44,746 nt of DNA, from positions 1 to 44,746 of the forward strand of contig NZ_KK211069.1 in assembly GCF_000620085.1 (NCBI RefSeq), given 5' to 3'. Under the pieces are notes generated by a model, which was given only the letters and a program-made list of their open reading frames with translations, was not told the origin of the DNA and ran no database searches. The translations under genes were made by a program, and so were the position numbers. This DNA is from Marinobacterium jannaschii DSM 6295 (GTDB taxonomy: Bacteria; Pseudomonadota; Gammaproteobacteria; Pseudomonadales; Balneatricaceae). Below, one piece after another: positions 26,091-33,380 of the stretch. Position 1 is the stretch's first letter; each line of letters begins with the position of its first letter.

Positions 26091-26222
26091 AAAGGGCCAG
26101 TAGCGCCTGGAATTCAGGCGCCCAGACCGCGATCGTTTCGCGACATCCTGTCTGTACTTCACTGGCTTTGGGGCCGGGAATCAAGAGCCTCCATGCTCAT
26201 CGTTCCCTCGAGATTGACTCGA
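26091..26222. ncRNA. Candidate structured RNA: three-way junction plus two hairpins
   Basis: A stem gccagt/actggc (26096-26101 with 26161-26166, extendable by three A-T pairs past a GG bulge) encloses two hairpins. The first is gcgcctg/caggcgc (26103-26109 with 26115-26121). The second is cagac-cgcga/tcgcg-(7-nt bulge)-gtctg (26123-26132 with 26138-26154). Two more hairpins follow at once: gggaa/ttccc with inner gagc/gctc (26176-26207) and tcgag/ctcga (26208-26222). All arms are perfect matches. The strand is unknown. It lies in the 447-bp space upstream of the VpsR-like gene, 135 bp from its start, so it could be a leader of that gene or an independent RNA. No protein-coding frame covers it. 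I do not recognise a known family. Confidence 0.5.
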
Positions 26223-26404
26223 CTTACTTAGGGATTTGCGAACTACCGCCGGATAATTTGCTGGAGAATTCAGAGGTAGTAAACCTATTCTTAGGTTACC
26301 GACTGTTTTAAACAATACGACATATTTCGTATATTGTTATAGCTAATCGGCTTACTCCTTTTTCTTATAGGCCGGTTGTAGGGTGAGCGCTTATGTTTGG
26401 CAGG

Positions 26405-27346
26405 CTATTGCTGCTGTAGGTCTTCGCAATAGTTTCGGTTGCTAAAGCGAGGGGTAAACCAGATGTAGTCAGCCTTTCCCGTAAAAGGGTATTCCGTTGG
26501 CAGGGTGCTGTCCTTGATAACTTCGGTAATGATGACCGTCTTAATGGTGCTATCCGGCTTCAGAATCTTCAGGTGGAGTGGAACGCCCTGATCCTGCAAC
26601 GTGTGGTATGCGCCTGCGATAAGCACCGATGGGGGCTTGGCCGTCATTGAAAATGCCATGCTTGCATCCCGTGCGACCTGAATCTCAGCCATAGGATTCA
26701 TTTGAGAGATCGGCATCATCTCGCAGTGTTCCTGATGGACTTGTTTCCGAATCTTCTGGTACACCGCATCAGGAATCTGGCGGGCGGAGCTGATGCGTGC
26801 TGAATCCAGACTAGCGAGGCCCTGCTGATAGACTTTCATCATTGTTTCTTTATTGATGTTGCCAGCTCTAACCGGATTGTTACCCTTAACCGCTATGCGT
26901 GCTAATGGGGCGTAGTTTGACCAGCTCCAGCCTTTTTCAGGCCACTGCAGGCTCTTCCTGATTTCCTGGTCATCTGCGTCTTCGGGCAATATTGCGGCGG
27001 TTGATGATTGCAGATCACCTGAACTGAGCATTTCCAATACCAGGCTGCGCTTTCTATCCGATAGCAGTGCGGACAGTAGCCTCTCCTCTATCGCGTGATG
27101 GTCCGGGTTGTCATGTTTTTCGCCAATCAGGACGAATTCCGCCGTTCTCAGACTGGATAGCAATTCCTGTACAGAGACTGCCTCTCTCTGTTTTGTGTCA
27201 TAGATAGAGCCGGTCAGAGGGTGTTGCTGCAGGATTGGGGATTGCCAGGCTATCTCCGGGGATAAGTGGGGTGTCGCCGCCTGAGAGGCGTGTACAGCGC
27301 CTGCAGCTGAAAGCAAAAGTAAGAACTTGGGAAGCGCTAGAGGCAT
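26405..27346 (-). CDS. ChaN family haem-binding-type protein
   Basis: This 313-residue exported protein belongs to the ChaN/DUF399 (Cofac_haem_bdg) family. A signal-peptide-like N-terminus (LALPKFLLLLSAAGAVHASQA) has no lipobox Cys, unlike Campylobacter ChaN. Landmarks are FVLIGEKHDNPDHHAIEERLL (the family's E-x-H-x-N-x-x-H-H block), KRSLVLEMLSSGDL, GWSWSNYAPLARIAVKGN, and near the end SVLIAGAYHTLQDQGVPLHL, where the His is usually conserved. The family has been linked to iron or haem handling; direct function is not established. ATG 27346 is preferred to the upstream TTG at 27373 because the signal peptide starts there; the ribosome site is weak. Confidence 0.82.
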   Translation of the reverse strand: MPLALPKFLLLLSAAGAVHASQAATPHLSPEIAWQSPILQQHPLTGSIYDTKQREAVSVQELLSSLRTAEFVLIGEKHDNPDHHAIEERLLSALLSDRKRSLVLEMLSSGDLQSSTAAILPEDADDQEIRKSLQWPEKGWSWSNYAPLARIAVKGNNPVRAGNINKETMMKVYQQGLASLDSARISSARQIPDAVYQKIRKQVHQEHCEMMPISQMNPMAEIQVARDASMAFSMTAKPPSVLIAGAYHTLQDQGVPLHLKILKPDSTIKTVIITEVIKDSTLPTEYPFTGKADYIWFTPRFSNRNYCEDLQQQ

Positions 27347-27484
27347 ATGGTATCCGTTCAAGCCGATTGACAACTTAGGGTTATTTAATCAGGCGGAGGA
27401 AGAAAAAAGAAGCGCATGATGCTGGAGTACAGATAATCTCCAGACTTACACATGCGAAGGGGGCTGAAGGGGAATACCCCCGAT

Positions 27485-27631
27485 TTAATATCGTTCTTCC
27501 TGTTTAGAGGTATGCCAGTAGGAATCGGAGCGGTCAACCAGCGGTTCGGCCATTCTCGTCTCCTTTTCTGTTGCAACTGACAACAGGACTATGCATAGCA
27601 GCAGAAAAAGGCTGCGTGTAACAAACGCCAT
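27485..27631 (-). CDS. 48-residue membrane-anchored small protein
   Basis: A very good GGGAGG precedes ATG 27631 by about eight bases. The peptide has a basic N-terminus, one hydrophobic segment (residues 7-20, SLFLLLCIVLLSVA) with a Cys at 13, then a polar tail ending SDSYWHTSKQEERY. It could be a single-pass membrane peptide or a cleaved exported one. A second in-frame ATG at 27553 has its own AGGAG six bases upstream and would give a 22-residue soluble form (MAEPLVDRSDSYWHTSKQ...). A TATAAT box lies upstream at 27677-27672. It is too small for routine gene finders and I do not recognise the family. The 63-codon frame overlapping it (27385-27576) is judged a shadow. Confidence 0.65.
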   Translation of the reverse strand: MAFVTRSLFLLLCIVLLSVATEKETRMAEPLVDRSDSYWHTSKQEERY

Positions 27632-28111
27632 CTTGAACACCTCCCTTTAGCTACAGAGATGTCCTTTCTCTGCATTATAAAACCTGAGGTCTCCGGGCTG
27701 GCTACCCGTATCAGTCATAAATCGATGATCAACCAGGCAATATACCTTTCCCTGCGTTAATCATCCCGAATATCGGGTATCTTCTTTAGTGGGCGCTGCA
27801 ACAGAAAATTGTAGTCTTACAATGTAATGGTGTAGCTCAATGACTAAACAAAAGTCTGCTGTTTCGCCTTAATGCTGAAACAAGACTTCGCTTCTTGTTC
27901 AGGCTATTTACAAAAATTAGGTCACAGTTGTAAGTCTGTCCACTATTTTTTCATGAAAAATAGGTTTCGATTTATAGGTGTTAAATTCCAGCAAGAAGTG
28001 TCAGGTCTGAGAATCGGGCGCTATAGAATTTCTTAGGCCTGATATGTGAGGTTGGCTGCTGTGGCCGAGAGGGTTAAGCCCTGATGGACTTAACCCGTTG
28101 CTATATCAGGC
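27632..28111. other. Hairpin-rich intergenic region before the small protein
   Basis: About 480 bp without a gene apart from the promoter. It holds a cccga/tcggg dyad (27765-27777, near-symmetric over 17 bp), a hairpin ctgaaacaaga/tcttgttcag with one bulge (27875-27902), an AT-rich perfect hairpin ctattttt/aaaaatag (27943-27963), and the branched structure after the peroxiredoxin stop (28034-28114). Confidence 0.5.
27672..27677 (-). promoter_or_regulatory. -10 box upstream of the small-protein gene
   Basis: TATAAT on the minus strand, with TSS expected near 27665 and a 35-nt leader containing the hairpin cagaga/tctctg. No clear -35 hexamer is visible, so an activator may be needed. Confidence 0.45.
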
Positions 28112-28114
28112 TTA
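28034..28114. other. Branched inverted-repeat structure at the Prx6 3' end
   Basis: gcctgatat (28037-28045) pairs with atatcaggc (28103-28111), extendable to 12 bp with one G-T pair. It encloses gggttaag/cttaaccc (28071-28078 with 28089-28096) and a weaker ttggc/gccga stem (about 28052-28068). The right arm abuts the Prx6 stop codon. There is no U-run, so it may act as a 3'-end stabiliser or non-classical terminator on the minus strand. Confidence 0.5.
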
Positions 28115-28771
28115 CTTCGGTTGAGGGACGATACGAAGATAGGGCTTCGGTGCCTTCCATCCTTGCGGGAATTTCTGGCGGGCTTCATCGTCAGAAACGG
28201 CAGGAACAATAATTACATCTTCACCCTGTTTCCAGTTAACCGGAGTGGCTACCTTATGGCGGGCGGTAAGCTGACAGGAGTCAAGTACTCTGAGCACTTC
28301 GTCGAAGTTACGACCGCTGCTCATTGGATAGGTGAAGTTAACTTTTATCTTCTTATCCGGGCCAATCAGGAAGACAGATCTTATCGTAGCATTATCGATA
28401 GCCGTACGGTCTTTCGCTGCGCCGCTGGCATTGGGGTGAATCATATCGAACAGTTTTGCTACTTTCAGATCAGTATCTCCGATAAGGGGGTAGTTCAGGG
28501 CATGGCCCTGGGTTTCTTCGATATCGCCTTTCCAGCGCTGATGATCTTCAACTGAATCGATGCTGAGTCCTATGATCTTGCAGTTCCGTTTGTCGAATTC
28601 CGGTTTTAGTTTGGCAAGGTAGCCCAGTTCGGTTGTGCATACAGGAGTGAAGTCTTTGGGGTGTGAGAAAAGTACAGCCCAGCTATCGCCGATCCATTGA
28701 TGGAAATTGAGGCTTCCTTCGGTGGTTTCAGCTGTAAAGTCGGGCGCATCATCTCCAATACGTAAGGACAT
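28112..28771 (-). CDS. 1-Cys (Prx6-type) peroxiredoxin
   Basis: This 219-residue thiol peroxidase reduces hydrogen and organic peroxides. The peroxidatic Cys45 is in HPKDFTPVCTTELG, and GDDAPDFTAETTEG opens the thioredoxin-like domain. The C-terminal extension typical of Prx6 is present (LDSCQLTARHKVATPVNW, then GEDVIIVPAVSDDEA and PKPYLRIVPQP). Other Cys residues (near 64 and 167) are not at the resolving positions of 2-Cys enzymes. It is probably cytoplasmic; the reductant is not evident from context. GGAGA precedes ATG 28771. It is divergent from the diguanylate cyclase gene. No OxyR-type site was recognised upstream. Confidence 0.95.
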   Translation of the reverse strand: MSLRIGDDAPDFTAETTEGSLNFHQWIGDSWAVLFSHPKDFTPVCTTELGYLAKLKPEFDKRNCKIIGLSIDSVEDHQRWKGDIEETQGHALNYPLIGDTDLKVAKLFDMIHPNASGAAKDRTAIDNATIRSVFLIGPDKKIKVNFTYPMSSGRNFDEVLRVLDSCQLTARHKVATPVNWKQGEDVIIVPAVSDDEARQKFPQGWKAPKPYLRIVPQPK

Positions 28772-29016
28772 GAGAGTCTCCGCTAGTTGTCTCTGTGCCT
28801 CCCTGTACGGTGTCGGTACTTATTCCATAGTCGTACATCATGGATGTGCATGGTTAGTTATAGACCAGATTAGGCGAGAAGCATGCCCGATTTTTAAGAT
28901 GCAATCCTGCAAGACCTACCTGTCGGTCTTGAGATGTGCTTAGATGGAGGGCTATATATCTATGGCTGCAGGCTATTGATATCCCGGCCTACTCGTATCA
29001 TGAATGAGCGTATTGG

Positions 29017-30213
29017 ATGTTTCGCCTACTTCATCATTTTTCTGTTATTAGTTCTGTTGGAATTTTTGTGGTGGTGCTGGCGTTGTCACTTTTCTACAGG
29101 CATCTGGCGTTTGCTGACTTGATAGCCCATGAGGAGCGTTCTAACGTTTCGCTCACCCAGGCATTGGCCAATTCGCTAGGTCAGCGTTTGTACTTATTCA
29201 TCGAATCATCGGAGGGGCGCTTGTCAGAGAGTCCCGGCCCATTGGATGCCGCTGATTCAATGAGGCAGAGTGTGGTGGGCCTGATGAAGGGGCTGAATAT
29301 CGTTAAGGTTAAGGTATTCGATCACCAGGGTATGACGCTTTTTTCTACGCAGATCTCGCAAATTGGTGAGCTCCGGGCTGGTGACAAAGGTTTTATTGCT
29401 GCTATCGGTGGCGATGTCGTCTCTGCTCTCGTTTTCAAGCATCAGGTTGATACATTTCACGGTGTGAAAGCAGATCGAAACCTGGTTTCTTCCTATGTGC
29501 CGGTAGTGGCTGAAGATGGTAGCGGCTCGATCGGCGTGATTGAGGTCTATTCGGATGTGACGGAGTTGGTCGATGCTCTGGATTACACGTTAGCGAAGAT
29601 AGTAGGAGGGGTTACAGGCTGTCTGCTTAGCCTTTATCTCTTCCTCTTCCTTGTTGTACGTAGGGCAGACCGAATCCTGCAACAGAGCTCAGACGAGATT
29701 CGCTATCTTGCTTATCATGATGCTTTGACCGGTTTGCCTAATCGAAGGCTTTTCACCGAGCGGTTGGAGTCTATGTTGAACGAGAAACCCGCCGTATTGG
29801 CGGTGTTCTTTGTCGATCTTGATAGCTTCAAGCTGGTGAATGATCGCTTTGGCCATGATGCCGGAGATCGATTGCTGAAAGTTCAGTCTGAAAGATTAAA
29901 ATCATGCTTTGATAGTGCTGCGCTCATTGCGCGATTTGGTGGTGATGAGTTTGCGATTATTGCCCCCGCCTGTGAACGGAATGCGACAACTACCGCGGCC
30001 ATGGTAGGTAAGCTGAGTGATGAGCTGGGTCAGCCGGTAGAGCTTAATGGCGCTTTGCGTGAAGTGAGCTGTAGCGTCGGCGTTAGCTACTATCCCTATA
30101 GTGGAACAAGCGTGGATGATCTGTTGCGCAACGCTGATCATGCTATGTATAGAATGAAAAAGTCTTCGTCTAAGTACTGTCAGTCAGGCAATAGTGCGAC
30201 TGAAACAGTCTGA
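29017..30213 (+). CDS. Membrane diguanylate cyclase with periplasmic sensor
   Basis: The protein has 398 residues: a membrane helix (about 8-28), a periplasmic Cache-like region (about 35-185: VVGLMKGLNIVKVKVFDHQG, SYVPVVAEDGSGSIGVIEVY), a second helix (about 193-215), a short helical linker and a GGDEF domain. DALTGLPNRRLF, FFVDLDSFKLVNDRFGHDAGD and the active-site FGGDEF (308-312) are intact, so c-di-GMP synthesis is expected. The residues at the allosteric RxxD inhibition site do not fit: position -6 from GGDEF is Ala and -9 is Asp. Feedback inhibition by product is therefore probably absent. The ribosome site before ATG 29017 is weak. The next gene is ppiC, probably separate. Confidence 0.93.
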   Translation: MFRLLHHFSVISSVGIFVVVLALSLFYRHLAFADLIAHEERSNVSLTQALANSLGQRLYLFIESSEGRLSESPGPLDAADSMRQSVVGLMKGLNIVKVKVFDHQGMTLFSTQISQIGELRAGDKGFIAAIGGDVVSALVFKHQVDTFHGVKADRNLVSSYVPVVAEDGSGSIGVIEVYSDVTELVDALDYTLAKIVGGVTGCLLSLYLFLFLVVRRADRILQQSSDEIRYLAYHDALTGLPNRRLFTERLESMLNEKPAVLAVFFVDLDSFKLVNDRFGHDAGDRLLKVQSERLKSCFDSAALIARFGGDEFAIIAPACERNATTTAAMVGKLSDELGQPVELNGALREVSCSVGVSYYPYSGTSVDDLLRNADHAMYRMKKSSSKYCQSGNSATETV

Positions 30214-30275
30214 GGTGCCGGATAGGATCTGGTATTATCGCTGTTTGTTGGGTTGATTAAGGTTGAGAGAGTTTA

Positions 30276-30557
30276 ATGGCAAATAAGGCGTGTGCACGGC
30301 ACATTTTGGTGAAAAGCCGTGAAGAGGCAGAGAAGCTAAAACAGAAGATTGATAAAGGCGCTGATTTTGCTCAGTTGGCAAAACGCCACTCTACCTGCCC
30401 ATCTAAGAAGAAAGGTGGTGACCTTGGAGAGTTTCGTCGTGGTGAGATGGTTAAGCCGTTCGATGATGTGGTGTTTAAAAAGCCAGTGCTACAGGTGCAT
30501 GGGCCGGTTAAGACTCGTTTCGGCTGGCATCTGATTCAGACTATCTATCGGGATTGA
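30276..30557 (+). CDS. ppiC: Parvulin peptidyl-prolyl isomerase PpiC
   Basis: This is a 93-residue single-domain parvulin, the same length as E. coli PpiC. ACARHILVKSREEAEKLKQK opens the domain; the substrate-groove residues occur in FAQLAKRHSTCPSKKKGGDL, GEFRRGEMVKPFDDVVF and the final KTRFGWHLIQTIYRD. It catalyses cis-trans isomerisation of prolyl bonds in the cytoplasm. It follows the cyclase by 62 bp and ends at a terminator shared with rpsA. GGTTGAGAG precedes ATG 30276 at loose spacing. Confidence 0.96.
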   Translation: MANKACARHILVKSREEAEKLKQKIDKGADFAQLAKRHSTCPSKKKGGDLGEFRRGEMVKPFDDVVFKKPVLQVHGPVKTRFGWHLIQTIYRD

Positions 30558-30627
30558 GCGGGTCTGGCAGCGCTACAGGAGGAGTAGGGGATCGTTTCTA
30601 TTACGCCCTCCGGGAAAGCAGACAACA

Positions 30628-30655
30628 AAAAAGGAGTGCCGAGGCACTCCTTTTT
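30628..30655. terminator. Bidirectional terminator between ppiC and rpsA
   Basis: aaaaaggagtgcc/ggcactccttttt (30628-30640 with 30643-30655, 2-nt nominal loop) has T-runs on both strands. It ends both convergent genes. Confidence 0.95.
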
Positions 30656-30676
30656 AGCATTCAAACTAATCAATGA

Positions 30677-32359
30677 TTAGTTTTTCTTGGCAGCCATCTG
30701 AGCTTTGATCAGCTCACCGATAGTAGTAGGACCGGATACTTCAACCTCTGCATTCTGAACTGCTTTCAGAGCTGCTTTCTCTTCCGCCTGGTCTTTAGCA
30801 CGGATAGACAGGGTGATAACGCGGTTACGACGATCGATGTTAGTGATCTTAGCTTCAACTGCTTCGCCTTCTTTCAGGACAGATGCAGCATCTTCTACGC
30901 GGTCAGCGGAGATTTCAGAAGCTTTCAGAGTACCTTCGATGCCTTCGGCCAGCTCTACTACAGCGGCTTTAGCGTCTACGGACTTAACAGTACCGTTTAC
31001 GATAGTGCCTTTGTCGTTAGCAGCAACGAATTCTGCGAAAGGATCGCTCTCCAGCTGTTTGATACCCAGGGAGATACGCTCTTTCTCAGCATCGATGGAC
31101 AGGATAACTGCTTCAACTTCTTCGCCTTTCTTGTACTGGCGCAGAGCTGCTTCAGCATCAGCTTCCCAAGTGATGTCGGACATGTGTACCAGACCGTCCA
31201 GATCGTTCTCCAGACCAACGAAGATACCGAAGTCAGTGATGGTCTTGATAGTACCGGCAACTTTATCACCAGCAGCGTACTGCTCAGCGAAAGATACCCA
31301 TGGGTTGCCAACACACTGCTTGATACCCAGGGAGATACGACGACGCTCTTCATCAACATCCAGGATCATGACTTCTACAGAGTCACCGATCTGAACCACT
31401 TTGGATGGGTGGATGTTTTTGTTCGTCCAGGACATCTCGGATACGTGAACCAGACCTTCAACGCCGTCTTCGATAGAAGCGAAGCAGCCGTAGTCAGTCA
31501 GGTTGGTGATGCGAGCCTGTACTTTAGAACCAGCTGGGTAACGGTTCTTGATAGCTTCCCAAGGATCTTCGGACAGCTGTTTCAGACCCAGAGAGATACG
31601 GCCAGTTTCTTTGTCGAACTTGATGATCTTAACGTTGATCTCATCGCCAGGGTTCAGCATTTCGCTTGGGTGAGAGATACGCTTCCAAGCCATGTCAGTG
31701 ATGTGCAGCAGGCCGTCAACACCACCCAGATCGATGAATGCACCGTAGTTTGTCAGGTTCTTAACGAAACCTTTAACAGACTGGCCTTCTTCCAGGGATG
31801 CCAGCAGCTCATCGCGCTGAGCGCTGTTAGCTTCCTGCAGAACGGCACGGCGAGAAACAACGATGTTGTTACGCTTAGGATCAAGCTTGATCAGTTTGAA
31901 TTCCAGCTCTTTGCCTTCCAGGTGGTCAACGTCACGAACCGGACGTACGTCTACCAGAGAGCCTGGCAGGAAGCCCTGGATGTTGTTGATGCTGACAGTA
32001 AAGCCACCTTTGACCTTGCCAGAGATGTAGCCTTTAACAACTTCTTCAGCATCGAATTTCTGCTTGAGAACTTCCCATGCTTCTGCGCGCTTAGCTTTTT
32101 CGCGAGACAGACGCGTTTCACCGAAGCCATCTTCAACAGCTTCCAGGGAAACTTTTACCTGGTCACCGATCTGGATTTCCAGCTCGTTCGCATCGTTCAG
32201 GAACTGTGCGCGAGGGATAACAGCTTCGGATTTCAGGCCAGCGTTAACAGTAACCCAGTCGCTATCGATATCGATAACTTCACCCATTACCAGGGTGCCA
32301 GGGGTCATGTCTACATTCTGGAGGGATTCTTCAAACAATTCAGCAAAGCTTTCGCTCAT
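30677..32359 (-). CDS. rpsA: 30S ribosomal protein bS1
   Basis: This 560-residue protein has six S1 RNA-binding domains (roughly 21-87, 105-171, 192-260, 277-347, 364-434, 451-520). Domains 3-6 show repeated [10 protein letters not shown]-type blocks: [60 protein letters not shown]. It unfolds and positions mRNA on the 30S subunit. The length matches E. coli S1 (557). AGGAA lies seven bases before ATG 32359, just below a small hairpin (32375-32389), a layout compatible with autogenous translational control. In most Gammaproteobacteria rpsA lies between cmk and ihfB; here neither is adjacent. Codon use is strongly biased, in keeping with high expression, which also produces long open frames on the opposite strand. 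Confidence 0.98.
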   Translation of the reverse strand: MSESFAELFEESLQNVDMTPGTLVMGEVIDIDSDWVTVNAGLKSEAVIPRAQFLNDANELEIQIGDQVKVSLEAVEDGFGETRLSREKAKRAEAWEVLKQKFDAEEVVKGYISGKVKGGFTVSINNIQGFLPGSLVDVRPVRDVDHLEGKELEFKLIKLDPKRNNIVVSRRAVLQEANSAQRDELLASLEEGQSVKGFVKNLTNYGAFIDLGGVDGLLHITDMAWKRISHPSEMLNPGDEINVKIIKFDKETGRISLGLKQLSEDPWEAIKNRYPAGSKVQARITNLTDYGCFASIEDGVEGLVHVSEMSWTNKNIHPSKVVQIGDSVEVMILDVDEERRRISLGIKQCVGNPWVSFAEQYAAGDKVAGTIKTITDFGIFVGLENDLDGLVHMSDITWEADAEAALRQYKKGEEVEAVILSIDAEKERISLGIKQLESDPFAEFVAANDKGTIVNGTVKSVDAKAAVVELAEGIEGTLKASEISADRVEDAASVLKEGEAVEAKITNIDRRNRVITLSIRAKDQAEEKAALKAVQNAEVEVSGPTTIGELIKAQMAAKKN

Positions 32360-32374
32360 GAAATATTCCTATGG

Positions 32375-32389
32375 GCTGCATAATGCAGC
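32375..32389 (-). promoter_or_regulatory. Leader hairpin upstream of rpsA ribosome site
   Basis: gctgcat/atgcagc around a single A (32375-32381 with 32383-32389) sits immediately upstream of the Shine-Dalgarno of rpsA. S1 mRNA leaders in gammaproteobacteria fold to let S1 regulate its own translation; whether this hairpin is part of such an operator is inference. Confidence 0.45.
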
Positions 32390-32495
32390 TCTTAGTTCAA
32401 CCTGGGCCATCGGCTGCGCAGGGTCAGTTAAATTCTCTGTGGAAGGACACCGTTGCCGATGGTGTATGTGGCCTTGCACAGATAAAGGCGGGCGT

Positions 32496-32524
32496 ATTAT
32501 ACCGAGAGGACGCGGGGAAAAACA
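32496..32524 (-). promoter_or_regulatory. rpsA promoter with GC-rich discriminator
   Basis: TATAAT on the minus strand (32501-32496) is followed by acgcccgcc, the GC-rich discriminator type seen at stringently controlled ribosomal promoters. A weak -35 (about 32524-32519) overlaps the T-run of the upstream terminator. The leader would be about 130 nt. Confidence 0.65.
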
Positions 32525-32527
32525 GGT

Positions 32528-32566
32528 AAAAAACGCACCGGAGGCTACTAATTATAGCCGCCGGTG
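32528..32566 (-). terminator. Intrinsic terminator of the prc operon
   Basis: On the minus strand caccgg-(c)-ggcta pairs with tagcc-(t)-ccggtg (plus coordinates 32536-32547 with 32555-32566), followed by cgtttttt. It separates the prc operon from the rpsA promoter. Confidence 0.88.
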
Positions 32567-32579
32567 GTTGTATCGGTGC

Positions 32580-33356
32580 TTAGTTTGCAGAATTTACGTT
32601 ACTAATGGTTGCGAATTGTTCATACAGGGTGGATTGGCAGGGTTCGACAACAGAGTTCAGATCCTGCTTGAGGGCTGAGTTGAGCTTGTTCTGATCTTCC
32701 TGTCGAAAATACTCTGCGATCCTTATCAGTTCACTGCTGTTGTTAGCGGCAAGTTCGGCGCCGTCTCCCACACAAAAAGCAAACTCAGGCAGGAAGTTGT
32801 TGGTGATGCTGCTGCGCTGCTTATCATTCAGTATCAGGCGGTTATGGGATATGTAGCGGCGATACTCGATTGCAGAAGCGGCAGACATGATTTCGATCTG
32901 GATGTTACTGAAGCGGGCCGCCGCCGGATTAGTCACCAGGAAGCGTTTAAGCTCTGTTTCAACCGCGGCAGTTTCATCGGCAATATTGTCGGGTGCGAAG
33001 TGCTCGTTCAGGCGCTTGTATTGAGACAGCTCCATGACCTGCTTTTCCAGCTCGGCGATCTGTTCCCGCAGGACTTCCTGCTCCTTAATCAGGTTTTCCT
33101 TATCCTTGCGCAGTCCCTGAACGACTTTTTGCGTAGGCGTCAGTTTCTCTTCCGCAAAGGTTGCAGGTACCTGTTTATGACCCAGAGCACCGACAGTATC
33201 GTCATAGAAGCTGGCAGGTAATACCGCGTAACCAAATTTTTCCAGCTTTTTGCTGCTTTCGCTATCGGCCAGGAAGGTGTAGCCGACCAGGCCGGTGCCA
33301 CTGATTGCAAGTAAAGCAACCGTTGCTACAACGGCTGTTTTGATACCGGATTTCAT
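32580..33356 (-). CDS. Inner-membrane coiled-coil protein of unknown function
   Basis: I do not recognise the family of this 258-residue protein. One N-terminal membrane segment (about 7-28, TAVVATVALLAISGTGLVGYTF) anchors a periplasmic body. A coiled coil spans about 75-115 (LRKDKENLIKEQEVLREQ, AELEKQVMELSQYKRLNEHF). The C-terminal half is helical, with two Cys (about 195 and 239, FAFCVGD and VEPCQST) that could form a disulphide. It begins 24 bp after prc on the same strand and ends at the terminator before rpsA, so it is probably co-transcribed with prc. That suggests, without proof, an adaptor or substrate of the protease. AAGGAA lies about 11 bases before ATG 33356. Confidence 0.75.
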   Translation of the reverse strand: MKSGIKTAVVATVALLAISGTGLVGYTFLADSESSKKLEKFGYAVLPASFYDDTVGALGHKQVPATFAEEKLTPTQKVVQGLRKDKENLIKEQEVLREQIAELEKQVMELSQYKRLNEHFAPDNIADETAAVETELKRFLVTNPAAARFSNIQIEIMSAASAIEYRRYISHNRLILNDKQRSSITNNFLPEFAFCVGDGAELAANNSSELIRIAEYFRQEDQNKLNSALKQDLNSVVEPCQSTLYEQFATISNVNSAN

Positions 33357-33380
33357 TCCAGAGATATTCCTTCGGGCCTG

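Larger units (their letters stand above)
25958..26404. other. Intergenic region between VpsR-like and ChaN-like genes
   Basis: The space of 447 bp holds the operator-like dyad, the multi-hairpin element and, on the right, an AT-rich part. There actacc/ggtagt (near 26242 and 26275) and a gtaaaccta/taggttac pair (26279-26299) give further weak stems. aacaata/tattgtt (26311-26317 with 26332-26338) is an AT-rich dyad that could be a promoter or operator. I see no gene here. Confidence 0.5.

Noticed and set aside
27385-27576. 63-codon minus-strand frame
   Set aside because: It overlaps the better supported 48-codon gene in another frame and lacks a good ribosome site; its composition (Arg/Pro-rich) is not protein-like.
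27640-27720. c-di-GMP (GEMM) riboswitch before the small-protein gene
   Set aside because: The gggtagcc and agcccgg words recall GEMM, but the conserved core (A-rich junction and tetraloop/receptor) is not present.
28055-28100. tRNA-Ser/Leu-like 5' half on the plus strand
   Set aside because: The D-arm-like text is present but there is no anticodon-arm spacing, T-arm or CCA end; it is explained by the nested palindrome.
31184-32383. 399-codon open frame on the plus strand opposite rpsA
   Set aside because: It lies antisense to a highly biased ribosomal protein gene, has no family-like motifs, and such shadows are expected from that codon use.
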